A DNA stretch of 64,000 nt from Candidatus Poribacteria bacterium. GTDB lineage: Bacteria > Poribacteria > WGA-4E > PCPOR2b. Every line of letters begins with the position of its first letter. Position 1 is the first letter of the stretch. Of this stretch, positions 1 through 9,201 are shown in pieces. The stretch covers positions 187,605 to 251,604 of the forward strand of contig PYIZ01000033.1 of the NCBI GenBank assembly GCA_003635265.1, read 5' to 3'. The notes below the pieces were generated by a model. It was given only the letters and a program-made list of their open reading frames with translations, did no database searches and was not told where the DNA came from. Position numbers and translations under genes: made by a program.

Positions 1-711
1 CGTCAGACGCCACCAAATCAGTTGCCGCCCGGTATCGATAGGGCAGGAGAAGGGTTTTCGTACGGCTTTTCCTTCGACAAAGCGTTGGAGGCGTTGACGC
101 TCCATCCTGTGACATGGCCCCTCATCAAAGAACTGACTCGCGGAAAACCCCGTCTTAACCGCGGAACCCTCGCCATCAATACACACGAAAAGCGTCAGCT
201 AACACCCTTCCATTGCGCTCGGGAAGACTTGGGTTGGATCACCCGGCGCTATGAGGCTAAGGATGGACAGGTTTTTGCCAATGATCTTGTGGCTTTCGTC
301 TATTTTACTGATGTTTATCCCGGTGACGGTGGATTGGTTGTGATTCCCGGGTCTCACAAGAGCGAGTTTGAGCGCCCAGAGGGATTGTTTTTCCCAGACC
401 TCGATGATCCCGATCCTGAATTGCATCCAGCAATAACAAATATTACACCTCGCGCTGGCGACGTGGTACTTATCTCCGAACTGCTCACACACGGCGTTTT
501 GGTCTGGAAGCCGACAGATCGAGACCGGCGCTTCCTAATCCTACGGTACAAAACCCAGTACTTTCAGGATGCGTCGGGGGACACAAATCCGGTTCCCGAC
601 GAGGTGCTCGCGAGATTGTCGCCGGAGACGCGAGAGCTGACTGAGCCTGCGTTTTATACGGATATTAAGGAGATCGCCAAACAGGACAGCGTCACGCTGA
701 CGATTGACTAA
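1..711 (+). CDS. PhyH-family Fe(II)/2-oxoglutarate dioxygenase-like protein, 5' end outside window
   Basis: The frame is open from base 1, so the true start lies outside the window; 236 residues are visible, and the TTG at 22 is probably not the start. Seen: FHCARED (bases 208-228), a PGDGG...PGSHK block (about 318-360), a second histidine in LTHG (490-492), then an arginine-rich strand DRRFLILRY. In the PhyH family the two histidines bind iron and a distal arginine holds 2-oxoglutarate. The first motif here is H-C-A instead of the usual H-x-D, so the iron site is atypical. The gene lies 41 bases before an enolase-superfamily gene on the same strand, consistent with a catabolic operon. Substrate cannot be predicted; family call is firm, catalytic activity is not. 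Confidence 0.85.
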   Translation, partial: RQTPPNQLPPGIDRAGEGFSYGFSFDKALEALTLHPVTWPLIKELTRGKPRLNRGTLAINTHEKRQLTPFHCAREDLGWITRRYEAKDGQVFANDLVAFVYFTDVYPGDGGLVVIPGSHKSEFERPEGLFFPDLDDPDPELHPAITNITPRAGDVVLISELLTHGVLVWKPTDRDRRFLILRYKTQYFQDASGDTNPVPDEVLARLSPETRELTEPAFYTDIKEIAKQDSVTLTID

Positions 712-752
712 CTGGGCAAGGACTATTTTCCATGCCTGAATAGGAGACTACT

Positions 753-1985
753 ATGAAAATCACCAACATCGAATGTATACCAATCGTTATGCCCCTTGCG
801 GAACGGTACAGCGATCACCACGGTCGTGTCCGTATGGGCAATATTGATGAACATCTCGTTGTCAAAGTTCACACAGATAACGGCCTAGTCGGATACGGCG
901 ATTATGAAGATGACCCCGATCCAATTCCACAGTCGATTATCGACACGCTCATCGGTCGTAGCCCATTTGACTTTCTTCACAACAATTTTAATATGGCACT
1001 CGGTATGGCGCTTTACGATGTGATGGGGAAACACCTCGGCGTGCCGGCTTACAAGCTCATGGGACAAAAAGTGCGCGATGCTGTATCTGTCGCAGCGTGG
1101 ACTCGACCATGTCCGCCAGAGGTTTTTCGTGACGAAATTCAACGCGCTGCTTCCCAAGGCTACACCATTTTCAAGATGCACTCTGGCGAATTATGGGATG
1201 TGCTTGAGCAGACCCGTCTCGCTGCAGAGGTTGCACCACCGGGCTTTAAGATTCACTGGGACTTCAACCACAACCGAAGTTTGGCGGTTGTTCTCCCCAT
1301 TATCAATGAATTGGAGAAGAACCACCCAATTGTCGGCTACATTGAAGACCCGCTGCCTTGGACGGATATCGATGGCTGGCGAAAACTGCGTGAGCGGACA
1401 CGCATCCCGCTCATCATGCACGTTCCTCAACTCGGCGGCATTCAGGAAGTCATCCAAGGCTGTGCTGACATCTATATGATCGGTGGTGGAATCGGCACCA
1501 CTCTGATGAAAGGATTTGCGTATGGACAGGCGAATATCCAAGCGCTCATCCAGCAGAGTGGTGGTACACTGATGAAAGCGTTGACCTTGCACCAAGCTGC
1601 TGTCCTTCCGAGTGCAACCGCTCATACGATAAACCTCGACGACCAGTACTCAGAGGACATAACAACGGAGCGCATTCCGGTGATTGAAGGATTTTCTCAA
1701 GTGCCTGAAGCCCCCGGACTCGGTTTTGAGGTAGACGAAGATGCCATCGCGCGATTCGCTTCTGGTACACCATTGACAACCGGCAGAATCATCGGTATTC
1801 TATCCCTAGCTGGTGGTCACACGTTTTACACACCTCGTTCCTTAAGTGTTGCAGGGTTGACGGGCTATGAGGAAGGTGCGATACGGGGAATTCACTTCGA
1901 GAAATGGGAAGACGACGGTTCGTCAGAATTTAATCGTATCTATGAGCGAGTGGAGCGGGAAGGTTCGTTCTTAGCAGACAAATAG
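753..1985 (+). CDS. Enolase-superfamily (mandelate racemase/muconate lactonizing-like) protein
   Basis: 410 residues, typical for the superfamily, with an N-terminal capping domain (about 1-120) and a TIM barrel. Known members use Mg2+ to abstract a proton next to a carboxylate, often in acid-sugar dehydration. Seen: FKMH in place of the usual KxK strand, a WDFN aspartate and an IEDPL glutamate matching the first two metal ligands. The next strand reads IPLIMHV where a third Glu/Asp ligand is expected, and the following one reads ADIYMIGGG, so later catalytic positions also look changed. AGGAGA lies a few bases before the ATG. The gene sits 9 bases upstream of a uronate-dehydrogenase-like SDR, suggesting joint action on a sugar acid. 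Exact reaction unknown. Confidence 0.85.
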   Translation: MKITNIECIPIVMPLAERYSDHHGRVRMGNIDEHLVVKVHTDNGLVGYGDYEDDPDPIPQSIIDTLIGRSPFDFLHNNFNMALGMALYDVMGKHLGVPAYKLMGQKVRDAVSVAAWTRPCPPEVFRDEIQRAASQGYTIFKMHSGELWDVLEQTRLAAEVAPPGFKIHWDFNHNRSLAVVLPIINELEKNHPIVGYIEDPLPWTDIDGWRKLRERTRIPLIMHVPQLGGIQEVIQGCADIYMIGGGIGTTLMKGFAYGQANIQALIQQSGGTLMKALTLHQAAVLPSATAHTINLDDQYSEDITTERIPVIEGFSQVPEAPGLGFEVDEDAIARFASGTPLTTGRIIGILSLAGGHTFYTPRSLSVAGLTGYEEGAIRGIHFEKWEDDGSSEFNRIYERVEREGSFLADK

Positions 1986-1994
1986 GAGAGAAAA

Positions 1995-2669
1995 ATGAAA
2001 GTCCTTATTACGGGTGCTGCCGGTGCCGTTGGTTCAACTCTTATAAAAGGCATGAAAGATCGACACACAATTCGCGGGCTTGATCGCCTGCCGATGCCTG
2101 ATCTCGAAGATACTATCGAAGGCGATGTAGCAGATTTCGACACCATGCTCAAAGCGACAGAGGGCATGGACGCTGTCATCCACCTTACCGGGACCGACAG
2201 TGAATGGGAAGCCGCTCTGCAAAGCAACTTCATCGGCACCTACAACATGTTTGAAGCCTCACGCCTGAACGGCGTGAAACGGATTGCGTACGCTAGTCGC
2301 GCTGGGGTGCTTGGTCCCTATCCGAAAAGCATCAAGCGGACGATTGACATGCCTACCAAGCCGGTCGGTCACTATACGGTTAGCAAGGTGTTCGGCGAAG
2401 CGATGGGCTATTCTTATGCGAGCCGGCACGACATGGAGTTCGTTGGGGTACGGATTGGAAACTTTAATCGTGACAGACCGCTGCCCGAACATCCGCACCA
2501 CCTCGGTCATGGCGACGCAGTGCGGGTGTTTGAGCAAGCGATTACACACCCGGATGTGAAGTTCGAGATCGTGTTCGGTGTCTCGGACAGCAACTGGCCC
2601 CTGTATGACCTTGATCACGGGCGTTTGGCGATCGGTTACTATCCGCAGGATCGCTATGAACATAAATGA
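1995..2669 (+). CDS. NAD-dependent epimerase/dehydratase-type SDR, uronate dehydrogenase-like
   Basis: 224 residues. Seen: Rossmann glycine motif TGAAGAVG (residues 6-13) and the YxxxK pair Y127/K131 in HYTVSK, so an extended SDR fold with a shortened C-terminus. The stretches WEAALQSNFIGTYNMFEA and FEIVFGVSDSNW, and the ending GYYPQD, resemble uronate dehydrogenases, which oxidise glucuronate or galacturonate to the aldarolactone. The start follows AGGAGAGAAAA by normal spacing, 9 bases after the enolase-superfamily gene. Inference: the pair forms part of an acid-sugar route; a generic NAD-dependent epimerase is the alternative. Confidence 0.8.
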   Translation: MKVLITGAAGAVGSTLIKGMKDRHTIRGLDRLPMPDLEDTIEGDVADFDTMLKATEGMDAVIHLTGTDSEWEAALQSNFIGTYNMFEASRLNGVKRIAYASRAGVLGPYPKSIKRTIDMPTKPVGHYTVSKVFGEAMGYSYASRHDMEFVGVRIGNFNRDRPLPEHPHHLGHGDAVRVFEQAITHPDVKFEIVFGVSDSNWPLYDLDHGRLAIGYYPQDRYEHK

Positions 2670-2707
2670 AGTTGGGGTATTAAGTGTGTACCCTTGGGAG
2701 CCGAACT

Positions 2708-5700
2708 GTGCGTAAAATTGAACCGATTCTCGGGCTAATCATTGTTTTTTCATGTATGTGTGGTGTGCTCTATGAAGTGATTTGGGCGCGCCAGCTAATC
2801 CTATTTTTCGGGAGTCCGGTGTTTGCTGTAAGCGCCATATTGAGTGCGCTGGCAGGGGGCCTGGGACTTGGCAGCTTTTGCTTTCGGCGTTTGGCAGATA
2901 GAGAGCAGCGACCATTGCGCGTGTATGCGCTTCTCGGAGTGGGACTCGGGATCTTTGCGCTCATCTTCCCGACCCTGTTGGATATTCTTAACGCTATCTG
3001 CGTTCTCCTCTATCGTGGACTGGGTGCGGGATTCTATTTCCTTTCGTGGATTCGGTTTATCCTGTCGTTTGCCGTACTATTGGTTCCGTCAATGTTGATC
3101 GGAGGCGCGTTACTCCTACTCGGTAGGTGTGCCAAGGAAAGATGTGCAGGATTCACGGTGGATCGCCTTTTTACAATCGGTACACTTGCTGCGGGCGTTG
3201 GTTGTGTTGCCGCTGGATTTTTCCTCATCCAGCTTCTAGGTTTTCAGACTTCAGTTTACTTGGGTGTGGCGATTAACTTAGTTCTGGCGGGGGTTGCTTT
3301 CGGGGCAGACCGTTCATGGTCTGAGACCTCTGTGGACCAGCTGCAGGACGTAGACGACGGATCCGGTGTATCTCCAACGGGGGAAATGGAGCGACCGCAT
3401 TTATGGATATTTGCCGTCTCCGGCTTCTGTGCGATGGCTTATGTGGTCCTCTGGGCACGGATCCTAATTCCGTTTCTTGGCAGTCCGGGTTATGCGTTTT
3501 CGGTTACGCTGACCGTCCTACTTCTCGGCATTGCCGTTGGGAGTTTTCTATTCGCAGCGATAGCACGTCGGATTCAATGGTGCGTAAATCTCTTCGGATT
3601 GGTGCAGATTGGACTAGGGCTATCCGTTATTGCACTGATACCGGCTTTCGGAAACCTGTATGGAATCAGCAGGGGATTGCAAGCTGCCTTCGGGGTTGGA
3701 CGTTTTTGGGAATTTTTTGCTGGCATCATACTGATGATTGTGCCTGTTATTTTGATCGGAGCGAGTTTTCCGTTGGGTAGGCGAATTTGCGTTGATGCAA
3801 AATCACAATCAGCGGTCTCCCTTTTCACCACAATCGGTGCACTCCTCGGATCTTTGTGTATAGGGTTTATCCTTATTCCGCTGGTTGGGATGCGTCTGAG
3901 CCTTCTCTTGATCGCCGGGTTGAATGCGGTGGTGGGATGTATCTTGATTCTTCGGAACGCGGAGAAATCACAGCTTATCAGCGGTACTGCAATTGGCGGA
4001 ACCATCCTGACCGGTGGGGTTGGACTGATACTGTTGCTATGGGGAAATTCACCTCCCTTTCTGAAGAATGGAACCTTTTGGACACAGCGCGTAAACGATA
4101 CATTGGTCGAGCATACCGAAACTGTTGATGCGAATATCGCTACCTTTATGGATGACCAAGGTATCCATCGGATCTATGTTGACAATGACGAAATCGTTGA
4201 GGGCTCCCGTCTGGGATCTGCATCGCATCGTATCATCGCTCATCTGCCGCTCCTGCTGCATCCGAACCCTGAACGTGGGCTTGTCCTCGGATTTGGGATG
4301 GGAATTACTGTCCATACGATGACACAGCACGATGTGCGCGTAAAAACCGTCGAAAATCCGAAGGGACTCATCGAAACAGCGCGGAAACATTTTACCAACG
4401 TAAACCATAATGTACTTGACAGTGCCTTGTTCAATCACATGATTAATGATGAGCGGAATTATGTGTCGATGACCCCAAAACGATACGACGTGATTTCCAT
4501 AGGTTCCTTTCATCCATTGGTGAGTTTGAAGGGATCCAATCTTTATACCGCAGATTTCTACCGGTGGTGCAAGCGTATTCTCACAGAAGATGGTATAATA
4601 TGCCAATGGGTGCCACTCAAGCGACTGCCAGAAACACATCTGAAGATGATTGTGAGAACCTTCACTGAGGTGTTTCCAAACGCAACACTATGGTATAAAT
4701 ACACGCCAGACTTTGCCATCCTTGTTGGTACGCCAGAACGGCTCAAGATAAATTATCAGCGTCTTATGGAAAGGGCACAGATGCCGCGGGTTTACGAGGC
4801 ACTAGCAAGTGACGACCTCGATGGCATATCCCTCCTCGATTCGTTCATGATGGGTGAGGAGGCGGTGCGAGCGTATGCCGGCGATGGTCCAGTCCATACA
4901 GACAATCACCCACAGTTGGAATTTTTTCAGCCTAGTACGCTTGTGAACACAGCTCATAAAAACATTGCGGGGCTAGCGAGGTATCGTGAACGCTCCACTC
5001 CTTACTTGGCAAATTACGGTCGCACCATGAGCGATAAGATCGAGGTACGGAAGCGAATTGATCTCTACTTTGATGCGACGCAGAAGTTGATCGAAGGACA
5101 GATTGAATATGCTAAGGGAGATTATGAGAGGGCTGTTGGCATCTTGAATCAAGCGGTAGCCATTAATCCGGATGATTTTACGATTCGAAACAATCTTGGG
5201 GCTGCGGTAGCGTTGGTAAACAAAGATTATCAAGAAGAACTCAAGCAGACTGAAAAGGTGCTCAAGCAGGCACTACAAAGCAATCCCCGCGATGTTCAAA
5301 AACAGGTTGAACTGGGCATCACTTATGAACTTCAGGGGGAATTGGCAAAATCAGCGGACGCCTTTGAAGAAGCGCTTAAATATGCCCCGGATCGCCTAGA
5401 GCTATATTCATTGCTCGGACCGATCTATGAACGTCAGGAACGATACGACGAAGCGTTACGCACGTACCAGAGGCTTGAGAAATTAGACCCGAATTTGCCC
5501 GCTATCATCTTCGGGGCTATGGCGTCGATTTATCATTTTCATAAGCGGCTGCTTCCTGAAGCGCTCCAATACGCGCAGAAGGCGTTGGAGGCGGATGCAA
5601 ATTCTTGGCGTGTGCATAACCTCCTAGGGGTTATCTATACGGATAAGAAGGAATTTGGACAAGCGATTAATGCTTTCAAAGCTGCGATGCAACTTGCGCC

Positions 5701-5866
5701 GAATGAACCGATGTCGCACAGCGACTTGGCGAAAGTATACCTTGCACAAGGCAGATACGATGAGGCGTTGGAATCGGCGAACACAGCAATACGTCTTGCA
5801 CCACGCGATCCATATTTTCAGGAGCAGCGCCGTCAAATCGAAGCGGCAATGACAAGGCAGAGGTAG
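2708..5866 (+). CDS. Polytopic membrane protein with spermidine-synthase-like domain and C-terminal TPR repeats
   Basis: 1052 residues from the GTG at 2708, which has GGGAG seven bases upstream; an in-frame GTG at 2684 has a poorer site. Seen in order: two related multi-pass membrane halves (CGVLYEVIWARQL and CAMAYVVLWARIL head them; together about residues 1-450), a Rossmann domain resembling SpeE-type aminopropyltransferases (about 460-770, with LVLGFGMGITVHTM, NLYTADFYRW and HTDNHPQLEFFQP), and TPR-like helical repeats (about 800-1050). The segment that normally reads D-x-x-x-x-D before P (IIxDSxDP) is ISIGSFHP here, so the catalytic aspartate is missing. A true polyamine synthase is therefore unlikely. 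Membrane-bound, with soluble domains on one face; function unknown. Confidence 0.8.
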   Translation: MRKIEPILGLIIVFSCMCGVLYEVIWARQLILFFGSPVFAVSAILSALAGGLGLGSFCFRRLADREQRPLRVYALLGVGLGIFALIFPTLLDILNAICVLLYRGLGAGFYFLSWIRFILSFAVLLVPSMLIGGALLLLGRCAKERCAGFTVDRLFTIGTLAAGVGCVAAGFFLIQLLGFQTSVYLGVAINLVLAGVAFGADRSWSETSVDQLQDVDDGSGVSPTGEMERPHLWIFAVSGFCAMAYVVLWARILIPFLGSPGYAFSVTLTVLLLGIAVGSFLFAAIARRIQWCVNLFGLVQIGLGLSVIALIPAFGNLYGISRGLQAAFGVGRFWEFFAGIILMIVPVILIGASFPLGRRICVDAKSQSAVSLFTTIGALLGSLCIGFILIPLVGMRLSLLLIAGLNAVVGCILILRNAEKSQLISGTAIGGTILTGGVGLILLLWGNSPPFLKNGTFWTQRVNDTLVEHTETVDANIATFMDDQGIHRIYVDNDEIVEGSRLGSASHRIIAHLPLLLHPNPERGLVLGFGMGITVHTMTQHDVRVKTVENPKGLIETARKHFTNVNHNVLDSALFNHMINDERNYVSMTPKRYDVISIGSFHPLVSLKGSNLYTADFYRWCKRILTEDGIICQWVPLKRLPETHLKMIVRTFTEVFPNATLWYKYTPDFAILVGTPERLKINYQRLMERAQMPRVYEALASDDLDGISLLDSFMMGEEAVRAYAGDGPVHTDNHPQLEFFQPSTLVNTAHKNIAGLARYRERSTPYLANYGRTMSDKIEVRKRIDLYFDATQKLIEGQIEYAKGDYERAVGILNQAVAINPDDFTIRNNLGAAVALVNKDYQEELKQTEKVLKQALQSNPRDVQKQVELGITYELQGELAKSADAFEEALKYAPDRLELYSLLGPIYERQERYDEALRTYQRLEKLDPNLPAIIFGAMASIYHFHKRLLPEALQYAQKALEADANSWRVHNLLGVIYTDKKEFGQAINAFKAAMQLAPNEPMSHSDLAKVYLAQGRYDEALESANTAIRLAPRDPYFQEQRRQIEAAMTRQR

Positions 5867-6000
5867 GGAGCGTACCTTCCAAATCGCGATAAATAACTGG
5901 ACAAGAGGTATCAGGATAAGTCGAAGAAAAGGGAGCGATAGCGGTTAAAGAAGTAACAAAACATAATCGGACACTTGATAAAAGGGGTAATCGATAGAAA

Positions 6001-7266
6001 ATGCAGATTCAATCACCAAAAGGGACGAGAGACATTCTCCCTTCAGAAGTTCAAATATGGCAATGGGTCGAAGAGACCGCACGGTCTGTTTTTGGCACTT
6101 ACGGGTATCAGGAGATCCGTACACCGATTTTTGAAAGTACAGATCTTTTTGTGCGTGGGGTCGGTGATACCACTGACATCGTTGAAAAAGAGATGTACAC
6201 GTTCAATGACCGGGGCAACCGAAGCGTCTCATTGCGTCCGGAGGGTACCGCATCAGTGGTGCGTGCCATGCTCCAAAATCGTTTGATGGACGGTGCGAGC
6301 GTCCTAAAATTTTATTATATCGGTCAGATGTTCCGCTATGACCGTCCACAGGCGGGACGGTATCGAGAATTTTGGCAGGTCGGCATTGAGGCATTTGGAG
6401 CCGATTCACCCGCAATCGACGCAGAGATTATCGCAGCGGGACACCAATTTTTCTCAACACTCGGAATCAAAGATCTCACATTGCACCTCAACAGCATCGG
6501 TGATCCGGCTTGTCGTCCAAAGTATGTTGAGGATTTGACAGCGTATGCGAAGGCGCATCTTGACGAACTGTGTGGAAAATGTTATGCGCGGCACGAACGG
6601 AATCCAATGCGGATCTTGGATTGCAAAGAGAGCGGGTGTCGTGCCGTTGTGGCTAACGCACCACTTCTGTCTAATTACCTGTGCGATCCCTGTCGTGAGA
6701 ACTTCGATATGGTGAAGTGCTATCTCGACGGACTCGAAATTGATTATCACGAAGACCCATACATCGTCAGGGGACTGGATTACTATTCCCGCACCGCATT
6801 TGAATTTACGGCGGGCGGACTCGGTGCACAGAACGCAATCGGCGGTGGTGGTCGGTATGACTATTTGGCAGAAGAAATTGGAGGCGCATCAACCCCCGGC
6901 ATTGGATTCGCACTCGGCATGGATCGGATCATCATTGCCTTGGACGCCCAAGATGTTGCGGTGCCAACCTCGGCACCAGTGGATGTCTACCTCTCTGTGT
7001 TAGGCGACGCAGCGATGCCTATAGCGCTGAAATTGGCGCAAGATCTTCGTGAGAATGGGATCAAAACTGACCTTGAGTTCAAGGGGCGGGGCTTGCGTGC
7101 GCAGATGAGGACTGCAAACAAACTGAACGCACAATATGTTGTCATGATCGGCGAAGATGAGATCAACAGTGCCGCTGCAACAGTGCGGGATATGGGTAGC
7201 GGCGATCAACAATCGGTTGCATTTGAACAGTTGCCAGAAGTGATGCGTGAAAAAATTGATCGATAG
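6001..7266 (+). CDS. hisS: Histidyl-tRNA synthetase
   Basis: 421 residues, the usual bacterial length. Class II synthetase that charges tRNA-His with histidine. Seen: N-terminal PKGTRDILP, motif 2 region with LRPEGTASVVRA and FRYDRPQ.GRYREFWQ, the histidine-specific loop IVRGLDYYSRTAFEF and motif 3 GIGFALGMDRI, then an anticodon-binding domain (about 330-421) with GRGLRAQMRTAN. Unusual only in carrying a cysteine-containing insertion (C..C..H, C..C around residues 190-240), seen in some HisS proteins. The ATG follows GGGGTAATCGATAGAAA. The gene precedes aspS, a common hisS-aspS pairing. Confidence 0.97.
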   Translation: MQIQSPKGTRDILPSEVQIWQWVEETARSVFGTYGYQEIRTPIFESTDLFVRGVGDTTDIVEKEMYTFNDRGNRSVSLRPEGTASVVRAMLQNRLMDGASVLKFYYIGQMFRYDRPQAGRYREFWQVGIEAFGADSPAIDAEIIAAGHQFFSTLGIKDLTLHLNSIGDPACRPKYVEDLTAYAKAHLDELCGKCYARHERNPMRILDCKESGCRAVVANAPLLSNYLCDPCRENFDMVKCYLDGLEIDYHEDPYIVRGLDYYSRTAFEFTAGGLGAQNAIGGGGRYDYLAEEIGGASTPGIGFALGMDRIIIALDAQDVAVPTSAPVDVYLSVLGDAAMPIALKLAQDLRENGIKTDLEFKGRGLRAQMRTANKLNAQYVVMIGEDEINSAAATVRDMGSGDQQSVAFEQLPEVMREKIDR

Positions 7267-7300
7267 AACATGCTCAATCAAGCGTATTACCTTGAGGAGC

Positions 7301-7350
7301 CTGTAGGTCGAGATTCATATCTCGACACCCGACTGTCAATAGACCCTAGA
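7301..7350. repeat. Dispersed hairpin repeat, family 1, copy A
   Basis: A perfect 8-bp stem GTCGAGAT / ATCTCGAC with loop TCAT lies at 7307-7326, inside a 50-bp unit starting CTGTAGGTCGAG. A diverged copy occurs at 62011-62060 and matches at roughly 40 of 50 positions; its stem is kept by a G-T wobble. It sits in the hisS-aspS gap. There is no T-run behind it, so a simple terminator is not supported. Confidence 0.75.
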
Positions 7351-7425
7351 ACGCCATCAGTCAAGCATACCACCTTGAGGACTACGATTGTATCTTTTAT
7401 TAATTGTAAGGAGAGAATTATAGCA

Positions 7426-9201
7426 ATGCCTGAAATGAAAAGGACACACTATTGCGGAGAACTACGGCTCGCTGATGCCGGTAAGTCGGCGCGACTCACC
7501 GGTTGGGTAGCCCGCCGCCGAGATCACGGCGGCGTCATTTTTGTGGATTTACGTGATCGAACTGGGATCACGCAGGTGGTCTTTGATCCGATAATTGACC
7601 CTGAAGCACATAGGGCTGCACACGCGATTCGTAACGAATTTGTGCTAAGTGTCAGTGGAAAGGTGCGGGAGCGGGGAGAGGGCCTGACTAACCCCAACCT
7701 CCTTACCGGCGAGATTGAACTGGCGACGGATGAGTTGGAAATTCTAAATGTTGCAAGGACGCCGCCATTTGCTGTCGAGGACGATATCGATACCGCGGAA
7801 GATGTGCGTATGCAATACCGATACGTTGACCTCCGCCGTCCAAAAATGCAAAAGATGCTACAAATTCGCCACAAAGCAACCCTCGCTGCCCGGAGATATA
7901 TGGACGAACAAGGCTTCCTTGAGATTGAGACGCCAATCTTAATGAACAGTACGCCAGAGGGGGCGCGTGATTTTCTGGTGCCAAGCCGGCTCAACCCCGG
8001 CAAATTCTATGCCTTGCCACAGTCACCGCAGCAGTTCAAGCAACTATCAATGATGAGTGGTATAGATCGTTATTTCCAAATCGCGCGTTGTTTCCGTGAC
8101 GAAGATACCCGCGCAAATCGACTTCTTGAATTAACGCAGCTTGATATCGAAATGTCCTTCGCAACCCGAGAAGATGTCATGGAAGTGACGGAAGGATTAT
8201 TCAAGAGAATCTTTGAGGAAGCGGTTGGCATTTCCATCCCTACACCGCTCCGCCGTATGCCTTACAGTGAGGCAATGGAACGGTACGGCACCGATAAGCC
8301 AGATACACGCTTCGGGCTGGAACTCTTCGATCTCTCAGATCTGGTGGCGGACTGTGATTTCAAAGTGTTTACGGGTGCCTTGGCAAACGATGGGCTGGTA
8401 AAAGGATTAGCTATTCCCGGCGGAGCATCACTCTCTCGCAGAGAGATAGATGATCTCACAGACTTTGTTGCCATCTATAGAGCGAAAGGGTTGGCGTGGA
8501 TCAAGGTAACAGAGGAAGGCGCTTTTGAATCAAGTATCGTCAAATTTTTCAGCGAAGATACCCTCAAGGCAGTTAGCGAGCGGATGGATGCACAGCCGGG
8601 CGATCTAATGGTGTTTGTGGCTGACAAACCGCAGATTGTCGCGGATGCACTTGCAAACCTGCGCCTACATCTCGGCGAAAAACTTGAATTGATTGATTAT
8701 GATCGCTTTGATTTCTTGTGGATTATCGATTTTCCCCTGTTCTTCTGGGATGAAGAGGAGAATCGCTATGAACCTTCTCAACACCTTTTCACAATGATGC
8801 CCGAGGAAGATATTCCGCTGCTGGATATCGATCCGGGGAAGGCGAGAGGTCTACAATACGACCTAATTATCAACGGAGAAGAGTGCGCCGGGGGTAGCAT
8901 CAGAATTCACCAATGGGAACTCCAACAGAAGATATTTGAAATCATGAAGATCAAAACTCAGGAAGTGACCGAACGATTTGGGTACTTCGTTGAAGCGTTG
9001 CAATATGGAACACCGCCGCATGGCGGTATTGCTTCAGGGTTAGATCGGATGATGATGCTGATGACCGGCGAAAAAAATATCCGTGAAGTCACCGCGTTTC
9101 CGAAGACACAGAACGGATTGTGTCTGCTCACCGTTGCGCCTTCTGAAGTCGATGACGAACAACTTGAGGAATTGTCGATCCGAGTTGATGCGGTTGAGTA
9201 A
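7426..9201 (+). CDS. aspS: Aspartyl-tRNA synthetase
   Basis: 591 residues from the ATG at 7426, preceded by AAGGAGAG with about ten bases of spacing. The frame stays open upstream to 7270, but that part covers the hairpin repeat and adds 52 residues with no family counterpart. Seen: N-terminal OB-fold anticodon domain with TGWVARRRDHGGVIFVDLRD, class II motif 1 (FLEIETPIL), motif 2 (FRDEDTRANR..EFTQLD-like LLELTQLDIEMS), a GAD insertion domain (about 290-420) typical of bacterial AspRS, and motif 3 GIASGLDRMMML. Length and the GAD domain fit the bacterial type. Lies directly after hisS. Confidence 0.97.
   Translation: MPEMKRTHYCGELRLADAGKSARLTGWVARRRDHGGVIFVDLRDRTGITQVVFDPIIDPEAHRAAHAIRNEFVLSVSGKVRERGEGLTNPNLLTGEIELATDELEILNVARTPPFAVEDDIDTAEDVRMQYRYVDLRRPKMQKMLQIRHKATLAARRYMDEQGFLEIETPILMNSTPEGARDFLVPSRLNPGKFYALPQSPQQFKQLSMMSGIDRYFQIARCFRDEDTRANRLLELTQLDIEMSFATREDVMEVTEGLFKRIFEEAVGISIPTPLRRMPYSEAMERYGTDKPDTRFGLELFDLSDLVADCDFKVFTGALANDGLVKGLAIPGGASLSRREIDDLTDFVAIYRAKGLAWIKVTEEGAFESSIVKFFSEDTLKAVSERMDAQPGDLMVFVADKPQIVADALANLRLHLGEKLELIDYDRFDFLWIIDFPLFFWDEEENRYEPSQHLFTMMPEEDIPLLDIDPGKARGLQYDLIINGEECAGGSIRIHQWELQQKIFEIMKIKTQEVTERFGYFVEALQYGTPPHGGIASGLDRMMMLMTGEKNIREVTAFPKTQNGLCLLTVAPSEVDDEQLEELSIRVDAVE

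Noticed and set aside
4049..4639. 196-residue antisense frame within the SpeE/TPR gene
   Set aside because: Shadow of a clear coding frame; no start site and no recognisable motif.
2708..5866. Functional spermidine synthase
   Set aside because: The catalytic aspartate is replaced (ISIGSFHP) and the architecture is mostly membrane and TPR.
7270..7425. N-terminal extension of aspS by 52 residues
   Set aside because: The frame is open but covers a hairpin repeat, lacks a ribosome-binding site and has no counterpart in AspRS; ATG 7426 has AAGGAGAG.
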